NCBI GenBank assembly: GCA_021234155.1
Contig: JAJEKV010000138.1
Location: 60,001 to 124,000 of the forward strand
Direction: 5' to 3'
Origin: Isoetes taiwanensis
Taxonomy: Eukaryota > Streptophyta > Lycopodiopsida > Isoetales > Isoetaceae
DNA length: 64,000 nucleotides
In this document: positions 1 to 9,566 of the stretch, piece after piece
Position numbering within the stretch: position 1 is the stretch's first letter
How the letters are laid out: the number at the start of each line of letters is the position of its first letter
Translations under genes and position numbers: made by a program
Notes under the pieces: generated by a model
The model's database searches: none
The model's input: only the letters and a program-made list of their open reading frames with translations
Told to the model about the DNA's origin: nothing

Positions 1-2620
1 GGATGTGAAAGAATATTTAGCTAGTAAAATTGTTGAGAACTGTATGATGCCTGCCCATGATTATCAAAGCTTGCAGTTCATATTTCTAGAGTTGCACAGA
101 AGGCTATGTATAAAGACTTAATGGCCTTATTCTATTAAGCTCATTTTCTTAGATGCACTATCAAGTTAGTACTACAGCTTCAGATGATGCCTTGGGCAAT
201 TTCTTTACTAATGTAAGACAGATAAATGCACATTCGCGAACAAATACGCCCGTTTTAGTATAGAAAATTAGCATATGTCATCTATTCTTTTTTGGGAGTA
301 CCAATGTTTTTTTGATTTAGTTGTTTGCTTGTGGATCATGTCATCCTTCTTGATTGATTATGCTTGATAACTATTTGCTTTATCATTCTGAGTAGATAAT
401 ATTTGCTTATCGTTTTGAATGCAAAGGTCCTGCCACGCATTGCCTCTAAACAATGTTGTATAGAAGAAGTAACTATAGCACGTCATCGTCAACCTCGGCT
501 ATATTTTGTCAAGCTATAAATATGTAAAATGCATCTCCTAGATTGATGTGGGACAAATGATGATACAATGGCTCAAGAGTTTTTTTTGTCCGAAAACCAT
601 TACTTGAAATCATATTGGTTACTATAGCAATTATGCTCAATGCACTAATCACCTGCATTGACCCGATTTCAGTCAAACAAGCTAACTTAGTTAATTCATA
701 TCCCCATTACCTTGCTTAAACTGATGAGCCGATTGGAATTAGATCATAGTAATACTCTATATGATAGAAATGTCATGATTGGATTTATCCCATAATCGGC
801 CGGAACATTTGCATTCGGTTTTGCATATGCTATAAGAAAATTCCACGTGTGACAAGTCCATCAGACTAACTAAATTTGATCTTATAATCAAGGACCAAGG
901 AACATGATGAATCTTTTGCATATCAAATTTTCTTAGGTTAATTTTTCCCTTTAACCTAGACACCTTCATCAAACATATAGCATTCATCATACATATGGGT
1001 TTAATTTATTTTTAACACAAAGAGATATTGTGTGAGTTGTACTGGATCAGAGATGAGAGAGTCATCAGAAAGCAAAAGGTAATGAACAGATGTTGCATGT
1101 CTTCTCCTTTTGGATGTTGCAAAGAAGTGCATCTATCCCTAGCTTTAAACCATTGCAAAGTAGCTTTCACTCGAGCGTGCCGAACGTGCTCGCAATTCAA
1201 TTTGAGAGAGGACTAGTTTTTCTGTGGCTCCATCAGAACAAATATGAGAATGACAAGTTGCAAGTTGTAACACTGTTTGGAGACTTCGCATCAAAATGGA
1301 TTTAGATCCTTAGCACTAGCAGACAAGAGAGGTATATCTCTACGTATATTGTGTTTAACCTTTTCTCTGCGTATATTGTGTTTAACTCTTTTTGGCATGT
1401 GACATTTATGCATTAATTTTTGGAATTATCAAATTGATGTTCTATTATTTTCAAAAGTGTGCATCAAAGGTATTAAGACACCTTTGCTTTCAGTGTTGTA
1501 AAATGTGCCATGGCAAAGTTGAAGGATGGATGTCAGTTTTGACATTTCTACACCATAAGCACTAGTTTAAATAGCTTGAATCAAAGTGATTCTATGTATC
1601 TTCTCTGCATCATGGTGCAATGAAGAAGCCTTATATAGCTTGGTTCCCCGAGCATCAAACAAATCGATCAAATATACTAAAAACCTGTGTCAAAATAATC
1701 CTATTTCTATGAATCATACAAAGAGTTATGCACAACGGTTGAGCACCATTTAAAGCTGTCTGCCAGGAGTGAAGTTCCGACGGGAGTCGAATGTGCAGCC
1801 TCCAAGGCTTCGTGATATGTCCTGCTCCCATCGAAGTGAGCCTTATAAATACATCAAGAATTTCAAATTTGTGTTTAGGCGAACTAAGGATGCCTGTGTT
1901 ATATCATTCAACCTCTTGTGTGCCTTCAATGATTGTATATTATTATTTTCAAATTCAGGAAATCCAAAATCTTTCTTCACTTGCAGTTCCCATGTCACAA
2001 AACCTCGCGGCAAGCATTTCTGAAGGGGCAACTTCTAGCACCAAACATCGCTGACGGAGTATGTCGACTTTATCGAATAAGCGCTCTATAGAAAAAGATC
2101 ATCCGTCAGGCAACACAAAGAGGAGAAATTTGCAACTCCCGGTAAGATCTCAATTATGATGTCTTTCCTGATCGGCTTTAATGAATTTCTATTTTTTCTC
2201 AGGTTTTTCTCCCGAAGACTGGTGATTACTAGTCGAACCCTCTTCTTCGTCATAGAGGGCTACAGACTCAACAACTTGAGACCCCACTGAAGTGTTGGTG
2301 GTATGTGGAAGTGACAGTGTCCGGGAAAGAGAAGGATCTTTTCTTCTGGTTTAGGGTCCTTTATGACAATTCCACATGTGCACTAGTAGTCACGAGGAAG
2401 TTCCATGCATACTGACCAACTTGTATAAAGCTATTTTGAACGTCTAGCAAGAGGAACATAGATGCATCATCAACAAAAGCAGATTAACTTATCAAATATT
2501 CGTCGGAGAGATTCACCGACAAATATTTAAGAGTGAACTAGTAATACCTAATGAAGTCATATTCTCAAGCATTTCAAAAGCTTATAATAATGTAGGATCC
2601 ATACAGTAGAGCAAACTCAT
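1..2620. other. No gene recognised
   Basis: Open frames here are short, lack ATG-plus-splice support and show no protein family I recognise. The stretch is AT-rich. The only structure I can support is the short tandem repeat at 1337-1390. Confidence 0.5.
1337..1390. repeat. Two-copy 27-bp tandem repeat
   Basis: Two adjacent units share the core GTATATTGTGTTTAAC and differ at a few positions. This is a small local duplication with no evident function. Confidence 0.8.
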
Positions 2621-2623
2621 TGA

Positions 2624-2884
2624 GTGGAAGATGGAGGAAATACTTTAACTAATATGATCAATTTAAAAGATAAGTTTTGGTACCTTCTAAACGGAGGGCA
2701 TCATGCTGGACGTTCCCCTATTTATAGAACTTGTAATTATATGTCATAAGTGGAAGATGGAGGAAATACTTTAACTAATATGAGCCTTAAATGGGACAAT
2801 TTAAAAGATAAGTTTTGGTACCTTCTAAACGGAGGGCATCATGTTGGACGTTGCCCTATTTAAAACTTGTAATTATATGTCATA
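2624..2884. repeat. Two-copy tandem duplication of about 125 bp
   Basis: Copy one is 2624-2748 and copy two 2750-2884. Both start GTGGAAGATGGAGG and end TTGTAATTATATGTCATA. Copy two has about 16 extra bases near its middle and lacks a few bases near its end, and there are scattered substitutions. I see no open frame running through it, so it looks like a non-coding local duplication. Confidence 0.9.
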
Positions 2885-3540
2885 CTTTGGTAAACAATTC
2901 TTTCATCGAATAGTCAATGTTGATCGGATTATATTGCATCTGTCTTCGTTCTTATAGCTAGCGTTAGAACATACAATGTGTCTTCACAACTCAAAGCTTC
3001 CTTCTTCCTTTTCTATATGGAAATAGGTATGACCTTTAAAGCTATGGATGAAGGGAAGCATATGTCTTTATGCGAACAACTTGATGATTTGGTTGTTGTT
3101 GTTAGTCTGCATGTTATGCCAATCTAATATTATATCACTGTCAAGACATTGGTGCTCACATGTCAAATGTTTTATGCCAGAGGTTTGGCAAGGATGAAAA
3201 CCTTCCATGAATTTGTATTCAATAAGCTGCCACTATGTAGAAGTTTTATGTGCTAGAGGTAACTGCCTGACTAGAGGGGTTTTCTGGTGGAAAATTGCCA
3301 GCGGCGGGTCCTCTAGTGGCGTGCGTAGCCCACAAGAGGCGGTGCCTCTATCAATTTCGCATCCAAAATCCCTTATAGCCAGGTGACTAGTTGACCTAAG
3401 CTGCCAAGGAGGTTGAAGTCCCATTTATATGGCGGGGCTCTAAGAAGTACCACTAGAAACTTTGAGACAAAAAATTATGTTGAAAGAAAAATTACTTCCT
3501 TTGGCTCTAAGCCCTTGCTTTCTTTGGTTGATATGAGGGC
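2885..3540. other. No gene recognised
   Basis: No open frame with recognisable content. The 63-codon minus frame near 3233-3424 has no family resemblance that I can see. Confidence 0.4.
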
Positions 3541-3549
3541 GCAACGGAG

Positions 3550-4110
3550 ATGATCTTCATTAGGTGTGAACTTTATTGGTGATTGGTACTCTCAACGTAT
3601 TCTCCTTGGTTGGGAGGACTTTTAAAGCAAGTTCAATATTCGTCAATATGATAAGAGAATTTGGAAGTTAGTAATAGTGCATATCTCACTGTATGCAAGA
3701 CCTATGATTGGCAATTTTCTGGCATCCCACGTGAATATCAGAAGGGCACTTTGTTCCCACTTGCTACAAATTCCTTCAGTACAACGAGATAGACAATTGC
3801 CAAGGCAATGGAATGTTTAGACTGAGGAACAAAAACTAGCAAGGATGTGGAAGTACGTCTGAAAGGATTGCATCCCTCCAAGAATAAAAAATGTACCCTG
3901 GCAGATTATCCATAGGGCAGCAATGGTAAAATTATATGGTCAGTAAATATAATCTAGACGTGGAGCCTCGATGCCCTCGGTATGATCATACAGATGAGAT
4001 AGTAGAATGCTATTTCATAGAATACTACATTCAACTCGCGTGGAACCAGATGCTAGAAGTGTTTGAACCTTCTGCCTGACAGAAGTAGTATTGGAGTCTA
4101 ACAATAATAG
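3550..4110 (+). pseudogene. Degenerate L1-type LINE, ORF2 C-terminal end
   Basis: Broken + strand frames give pieces such as FIGDWYSQRI, IWKLVI, EEQKLARMWKYV and PPRIKNVPWQIIHRAAM, followed by a Cys-rich stretch (PRCPR, then HTDEIVECYF). This is the order seen at the end of plant L1-type ORF2 proteins: a linker, then the zinc-binding reverse-transcriptase domain (zf-RVT). The intact counterpart in this window lies at about 14440-15110 in the LINE at 9551-15300. Several stops and frameshifts separate the pieces, so this is an old relic. Confidence 0.6.
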
Positions 4111-4189
4111 TATTGAGTCCGAAAAGGCTACCCACTATCTTCTAGTTGTTTGGATTGTACATCGATCAGCTTGAGAATTGGCTTCCACA

Positions 4190-4760
4190 TCATAGAGATG
4201 GAGGCCAGGCTTGCTCATTATATCATCCTGCAGCTAACATATGTGGATGACGTGGACCTCCTAACATACACTTCAGCGAGTATGCAACAACATCTAGATG
4301 GAATGCGCCTCAACTTGGCTGAAACCAAGGTGCTCCTAGACAATCTCGCTTCACTTACCGAGGCCAAGATGTGGAGGTAGTGCAAATATACAAGTACATG
4401 GAAGTGGAGTTCACTACAACCACATATTGGGATACTTGTATTAGGCAGAGGGTGGCAACAGGTTAGAAGGTTTTCTATGCGTTGCAGAACAACTGGCACA
4501 GAGCAGGAGCTTTATGACTGTTCACACTAATCGCACTTGTTTAGGGGATGTTGGTGGAGCCGGCTCTTTTATATGGGGTTGAAGTATGGGGACTGGTGAT
4601 ATCACTTACTACTTATAATGACTTGGAAGGGGTATAAACAACTTTTTTGACTCAAGCGCTTGGAGTCAAGTCCATCGTCCCATATCAAATTCTTTTGGAA
4701 GAGACTAGGTTTCTATCTCTTCAAAGAGCTACTTTGGAGCGTACATCCTATACTGCTAAA
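4190..4760 (+). pseudogene. LINE reverse transcriptase fragment with a YVDD box
   Basis: Frames around 4190-4380 give LTYVDDVDLLTYT, which contains a reverse-transcriptase active-site box (YVDD), then GMRLNLAETKVL. Further on come LLYGVEVWG and LGVKSIVPYQILLEET, which in non-LTR retrotransposons follow the thumb region. Several frameshifts and stops interrupt it. It differs from the L1-type LINE at 9551-15300, whose box is YADD, so a second LINE lineage is likely. A (TTCTA)n-type 3' tail about 600 bases downstream (5327-5515) may be the end of this same element. Confidence 0.6.
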
Positions 4761-5326
4761 AAGTGATAGGCATAGGGAATTCACGCCTTCCAAGCCTCAC
4801 CTACATAATGGTCATGGGTCCACGATGCCTTAAAGCCTGTTGGAAGGAGAAATGAGCCACCTGGTTCTCCTGAAACAGTATCTGGACACATGCTTCCAAA
4901 GTAAGCTTTGAATCACAGTGCTTTGGAGTTAGTAAAAACCTGCACTACAAAAACTAGGTTAATTTTTCAATTGTCGAGGATCCATAATGGTACCTCTTAA
5001 CACATTTATCCATGAAAAATCATAGAGATTGCCTCCATTAGCACAGGAGCACACGACCTCAGAATTGAGACAGGCAGATGGACCCGAGAAGAGTGAGAAT
5101 AGAGGGTCTATCAGTGCTGCTAGCGAGGAGTTATTGAAGATGATGCCTACATTCTTCAACGTTGTCTAGCATTTGCATCTATTCAGACACCTATAAGGGG
5201 TTGGTTATAACTAACCAACCAGTACATATGATGATGGACACACTTGCAGTAGGCGCACTGACATCTTACATTCAGAAGATATTAGACGTGCAGGATCAAT
5301 TACGCCCCTGATTATCACACAACCAT

Positions 5327-5515
5327 GTACAAATGTATAGTTTATCAGCAAGCCTATTACTGCTAAAGCTTTTCCCTCAAAAAACTTCGGAGCGACTTTT
5401 TTTTAAATCTTGGACAGTAATAGACCGATTGTTCTTTATTTGGGTCCCATAGGCCATTTGGTCTCCTTTGACAATAAAATCCAGTTCATTTCATTTTAGT
5501 TCAATTCAATACAAT
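5327..5515 (+). mobile_element. LINE/SINE 3' tail, copy 1
   Basis: It contains TTTGGGTCCCATAGGCCA and ends in a degenerate run of TTCA/TTCAAT units. The same order, TATTACTGCTAA then TTTTCCCTC, a T run, GGGTCCCATAGGCC and a short pyrimidine repeat tail, recurs at 9130-9325, 53803-53903 and, inverted, at 16720-16835 and 47034-47195. Such a tail is typical of a LINE or its SINE partner. Confidence 0.75.
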
Positions 5516-5519
5516 TCTG

Positions 5520-5571
5520 TTATAGTGAAGGATATAACATTAGAGTTATAGTGAAGGATATAACATTAGAG
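5520..5571. repeat. Perfect two-copy 26-bp tandem repeat
   Basis: The unit begins TTATAGTGAAGGATATAACA and is repeated without a mismatch at 5520-5545 and 5546-5571, directly after the LINE/SINE tail. The lack of divergence suggests a recent event. Confidence 0.9.
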
Positions 5572-5804
5572 CTCTACCCGACAAGATGGACGTTGTTGAA
5601 GAAACTAGTGGTAAATGCATGTAAAGCTTGGCTTTTGTGGATTGTATGGAAAAAAAAGAAGATTGAGATTTCTTTTAGGAATACATGCATCCTTCTTTGA
5701 TCTTGGTTTCCCTAAGATCTAAGCTTAGGAATCATGTGTTAGCAATGAACGACAAGAACATGGGTCACCAATTGTGGAATCACCTTCTTTTCTCATGTTT
5801 AAAG

Positions 5805-5874
5805 TTGTATAGGGGAAGGGAAGCAGGGGCTCCCCTTCCGCAAAAATTGGCCCTGCTTCCCTCCCCCTACAAAA
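5805..5874. repeat. Inverted repeat (hairpin) of about 23-bp arms
   Basis: The left arm AGGGGAAGGGAAGCAGGG faces the right arm CCCTGCTTCCCTCCCCCT across about 25 bases. The arms extend outward into TTGTA and TACAA. One or two mismatches are present. It lies about 630 bases upstream of the F-box start codon and may be a MITE remnant. Confidence 0.75.
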
Positions 5875-6358
5875 TAGAAGTAGGGGAGTTAGGTTTTGGA
5901 TCGTTTCTTGCTTTTCACACAGATTTGAAGACATCTTGAATAGATTAGGAAGAGATCCGACAAAAATCAGATGTTCTAGAGGTTCTTTGATAGATCCGAT
6001 GCAAAAACATACCTGCCCTACAAAGTCTTTGCACTCTAAGATCTGACCCTTGCGAAGCCTTTTTGGTGGTCACGCGGAATTGAGCAACCCAACTTCTATT
6101 CTGCAATATTGGGCTACGTCACGCGTCGTCTCACGATTGGGCGCTAGGGAATCAAAGCGACCCTACTATTTTTTGTAAGATAATACTTTGCTATGTCACT
6201 TATGCACCTTCAAAATTGATGTGTAGGCGATGTGATATCAGATAGGGTTCGACTGTACGTATTCTTTGATGCAAACGTGTGACCCAGTGAACGTGTTTGA
6301 GGAGTTCGATTGATTGAACCCAGTGACCATGTCATTGTTGTGGAGGGGCATTTTAGTT

Positions 6359-6446
6359 AGGGTGCTGTAACCGCCTAACTATAGGGATATAATTAGGGGT
6401 TATCCTTACTTTTTATAAAACCCTCAAGGGTGCTGTAACCGCCTAA
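6359..6446 (+). promoter_or_regulatory. F-box gene promoter: 20-bp direct repeat flanking a TATA box
   Basis: GGGTGCTGTAACCGCCTAA occurs at 6360-6378 and again at 6428-6446. Between the two copies lies TTTTTATAAAACCC (about 6410-6423), a good TATA box about 80 bases before the ATG. The repeat contains AACCGCC, which resembles the AACNG-type MYB-binding core; that reading is inference. Confidence 0.55.
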
Positions 6447-6499
6447 TATATGGATACACCCTAAAACATTAAGAGCTTTTGCACGCCTGCTCCAAATCA

Positions 6500-7801
6500 A
6501 TGGATCCGTTGGAACGAGAACAGCGCTTCCTCGAAGAGATCCGTCTCCTCAAGCTCCAAAACGATGAACTTAAAAAGGAGGTATGTGTCTTGCACCAAAA
6601 AGTTGTTCAATTAGAAACCAAAACTCCAGAACCAGAACACCAGACATCGGGGTTGCCACAGACAACGTTTTTGGAAATTCTCAAGCGTCTTTCTGTATGT
6701 GATCTTATCAGAGCTAGATTTGTCTGTAAGCATTGGGAAGCCACTATTCTGTCTCCTTATTTTGCCAAGTATTGGAAAGAACAACCATGGGCAGACAAAA
6801 CATGGGTTATAGTGAACAAGGAAGGAGCTGGTCCGGAGCTGTGGAATCCAGGGAGTTCGCTCTCCCCTTGCAGCATACCACTCCATCCACCATACTGTGC
6901 AGATTTCCGTGTCATGGCATCTTCCAATGGTCTCATATGTGGTAGAATTATGGATGCATATGATATCTACCTCCTTGTTGTTGGAAACCCCTTTTTTCCC
7001 CAATCTTGGAAGCAGTTGCCTCCTGCCCCATGTCCAGAATTTTGGTTTGAGAAAGAGAATGAAGGAGGTGTTTTGGTTGAGATGCAAGTGGATGAGAATT
7101 CTGGCACTTACAAAGTTGCGATATTGCCACATGATCCAAGCCATTTAGAGAGTGGTGTTAAATGGATAGATCAGTATGATTCGCGAAAGGGTACTTGGCG
7201 TCAACCTCCTGCCCCTCGTTACAGATGGGAAGATGCTGAGGGATCTAGCAACCTTCATGGTACATTTGCAGTATTTGCAGTTGTGATGTTCAGCATTGGA
7301 ATTGAGGAGGGACCAATTAATTTGGCAGCCTATGATTTGACCAGTGGTGGTTGGACCGAGATCACTACACATTTTCCTGTTTTTGGGGATAGGTTTGATT
7401 CTGTCCATGATACTAAGGTTTTTCTATACCAGGGCTCTTACATGCTAGCATCAGGTTTGCTCAAGGGGGAGAAATTAGTTGCATTTGCAATCTGGAAGCT
7501 CGATGAACAAAAGGTTTGGAAATGTGTTTCCACTTTGGCTACAAGAAAAATTGCGGATAGGAGGGAAGCCAATGCATGGCTGGTCAACTTTGATGCCCCT
7601 TTCAAGAGCATGGTGGAAGGAAATATTGTGGTTTTCTATTCAGATCCTGAGCATGCCAAGAAGAGGGGTTGGTCTCCTGTAGTTTCTTATGATCTTGAGA
7701 AGAATGAATGGCATGTGCTATCAGAGAGTGTTCGCCGATCTGCACGAGTAAAATACTTAGTTACATGTCTCCTTCACCCTAGTCTGTCTTTGAGACAATA
7801 G
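6500..7801 (+). CDS. F-box protein (433 aa), single exon
   Basis: The product is a substrate-receptor type F-box protein, expected to join SKP1 and CUL1 in an SCF ubiquitin ligase. Residues 6-42 are a heptad-rich, charged segment (LEREQRFLEEIRLLKLQ) likely to form a coiled coil. The F-box spans about 52-95, with FLEILKRLSVCDLIRARFV and the typical VCKHW end. The rest is a Trp- and Gly-rich C-terminal domain with ASSNGLICG and PQSWKQLPP, like the kelch or beta-propeller half of plant F-box proteins. I chose the ATG at 6500 because the frame upstream to 6479 only offers a TTG. A TATA box lies about 80 bases upstream. The frame is uninterrupted with no sign of introns. The 3' flank is duplicated (7809-8463). 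The target protein is unknown. Confidence 0.88.
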   Translation: MDPLEREQRFLEEIRLLKLQNDELKKEVCVLHQKVVQLETKTPEPEHQTSGLPQTTFLEILKRLSVCDLIRARFVCKHWEATILSPYFAKYWKEQPWADKTWVIVNKEGAGPELWNPGSSLSPCSIPLHPPYCADFRVMASSNGLICGRIMDAYDIYLLVVGNPFFPQSWKQLPPAPCPEFWFEKENEGGVLVEMQVDENSGTYKVAILPHDPSHLESGVKWIDQYDSRKGTWRQPPAPRYRWEDAEGSSNLHGTFAVFAVVMFSIGIEEGPINLAAYDLTSGGWTEITTHFPVFGDRFDSVHDTKVFLYQGSYMLASGLLKGEKLVAFAIWKLDEQKVWKCVSTLATRKIADRREANAWLVNFDAPFKSMVEGNIVVFYSDPEHAKKRGWSPVVSYDLEKNEWHVLSESVRRSARVKYLVTCLLHPSLSLRQ

Positions 7802-7808
7802 CTGGCAC

Positions 7809-8463
7809 GATTCAGTTGCTTCCTTATACATGGAAATTGGTCAGCTTTAAGTTTGCGATTGACTTGTCACTGGCAGACAAAGTTGTTTTTGCATTAAAGT
7901 TTTGAATGAGTTAGCAAGTAGTTAATAAGCATTTAGTTGCTTGAGTCTTTTAGTAGACTTAAGCAGTTCACATAATGAATTGCATATTGTAATCCTGTTC
8001 TAACTGAAATGTTAACTTTACGTAAGCAGTTTAAGAACGTCTCTTTCCTTAGAAGCACCTTCTATTGAGATAAACTTGCAGATTTTGTGGGAATATGTAA
8101 TCCCTTTTGGCTCCAAAGCATAATTGGCTCTTGCAGATAATATAGTGAAAGTGTCAGCATAAAATATGTTACCGGGGCACCATTCAGTTTTTCTTTTTAG
8201 TAAAGGAAAGTGAGTCAGCTTTAAAATTGCTTGTTGACTTGTCACTGACAGGCAAAATTGTTTTTGCATGAAATTTTGAATGAGTTAGCAGGTACTTAAT
8301 AACCATTTTGAGTTATTTAATAGACTTAATTAGTGCACGCGCGAATCCTGTCTTAACTGAAATGCTAACTTTATTTAGCGTGGAGCTCATGATAATACAT
8401 GACTAAGCAGTTTAAGAATGTCTCTTTTCTTAGAAGCACTTCTACTTTGATTAATTTGCAGAT
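7809..8463. repeat. Duplicated 3' flank of the F-box gene
   Basis: About 275 bases right after the stop codon (7809-8084) recur at 8190-8463. Shared landmarks in the same order are ATTCAGTT, GTCAGCTTTAA, GACTTGTCACTG, TTTTGAATGAGTTAGCA, AACTGAAATG, GCAGTTTAAGAA and TTGCAGATT. Copy two holds an extra insertion near 8380-8405. The copies have diverged by substitutions and small indels. This could be the last trace of a tandem second F-box gene, or a local duplication of the 3' UTR. Confidence 0.8.
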
Positions 8464-8639
8464 TAAAAAAAGACACGACACACAAAATTCTCAAGAGGGA
8501 AATAGACAAAAATATAATGAGGCAATAATGATTCAGAGAAATAATTACTAATTCTAGGAGTCCCACTTTACTGCATACAGTTTCTTAGCCTCTTGTAGCA
8601 TTTTCTTCGATCTCGCTGCTAGTCCACATGCACCAGTAG

Positions 8640-9060
8640 TCTTGTGTCTTCCCTGGCTTGAGTTATATAACCCACATATTGACTGGAACTTTAGATCATT
8701 CATGTTTCCTAGTTCTGCCTTTAGTTCCAGTTCATCTGCACTTATTGCCCCTGAGTCAGCACCTACTCTAGTTCATGCATTTTCATTAGTTCTTGATTCT
8801 ATTCCAGTCCATGTTCCAATTCTTGCTTGTGTTTAGTTCATTTTTCTGCTCCCAATCCTGATCTTGTTCCCGCCTATGCTGCAATTCATGTCCCGTATTC
8901 TATCCATATTCTCGATCCTTTTCCAATTCTTGTTCTAGCTCGTCTCCCAGTTAGGTTTGATGGTTTCTCAACAATGGATTATGTTAGAGCTATCAATGAG
9001 AATGATTTGGCTTATCAGGAGCGTCTTCTATTGGTCGATTTTGTTTTGGTTTTTGGATTC
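8640..9060 (+). other. Degenerate Pro/Val-rich repeat, possible retroelement relic
   Basis: TTCTAGTTC- and CCAGTTCATG-like units recur loosely and can be read as Pro/Val/Leu-rich peptide (IPVHVPILA). A similar Pro/Val-rich stretch, PVPAPVPVLV, precedes the reverse transcriptase of the gypsy element on the minus strand (about 56800-56900). Shared ancestry is possible but unproven. No intact gene is present. Confidence 0.3.
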
Positions 9061-9129
9061 TAGTAGGTTTTTGATTGTAATCAAAACTCTGCCTTAGGGC
9101 GGACTCAGTTGTGTCCTCCGGGGCAGTAT

Positions 9130-9325
9130 TGACTTGTCCTATACAAATATACAGTGTACCAGCACACTTATTACTGCTAAGATTTTTCCCTCGAAAACCC
9201 TCTGGGGCGGGGTTTTTTTAATCCTGACGGTAATACGCTTGCTGCTCTCTTTTTGTTTGGGTCCCATAGGCCAATTAGTCTTCGTGGACGATCAAAAATC
9301 CATTCTATTCTATTCAATTCCTCTT
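9130..9325 (+). mobile_element. LINE/SINE 3' tail, copy 2
   Basis: It shares TATTACTGCTAAGATTTTTC, the T-run, TTTGGGTCCCATAGGCCAAT and a tail of TTCTA units ending near 9325. It is the same family as 5327-5515 and 53803-53903. Confidence 0.8.
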
Positions 9326-9535
9326 TTTCTAGTGTACAACTACTTCTTCTCGTTTTCTTTTGCCAATCTCTTATTGTCTCCAGAAAAAGTTTTGTGAAAA
9401 AAAACAACTATGGCTAAATTCCAAGTTCGATTCTGCTGAGCTAGGCAAGCAGGGACTTTTATGTTCAACTGGACGAAGTTATGTTCATGGTACTTTTGTT
9501 AATTGTTGTCATTCACAAATTTGAATAAACCATAA

Positions 9536-9550
9536 AGTAAACTAAAATAA
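9536..9550. repeat. Left target-site duplication of the LINE
   Basis: AGTAAACTAAAATAA is repeated exactly at 15301-15315, right after the poly(A) tail. Such paired 15-base flanks mark target-primed insertion. Confidence 0.95.
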
Positions 9551-9566
9551 TTCTCGAAGAGGAAAC

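Noticed and set aside
4943-4960. CACTACAAAAACTAG as the end of a CACTA transposon
   Set aside because: No matching inverted end was found in the window.
6611-7144. 177-residue minus-strand frame inside the F-box gene
   Set aside because: A shadow of the F-box coding sequence; no protein-like features of its own.
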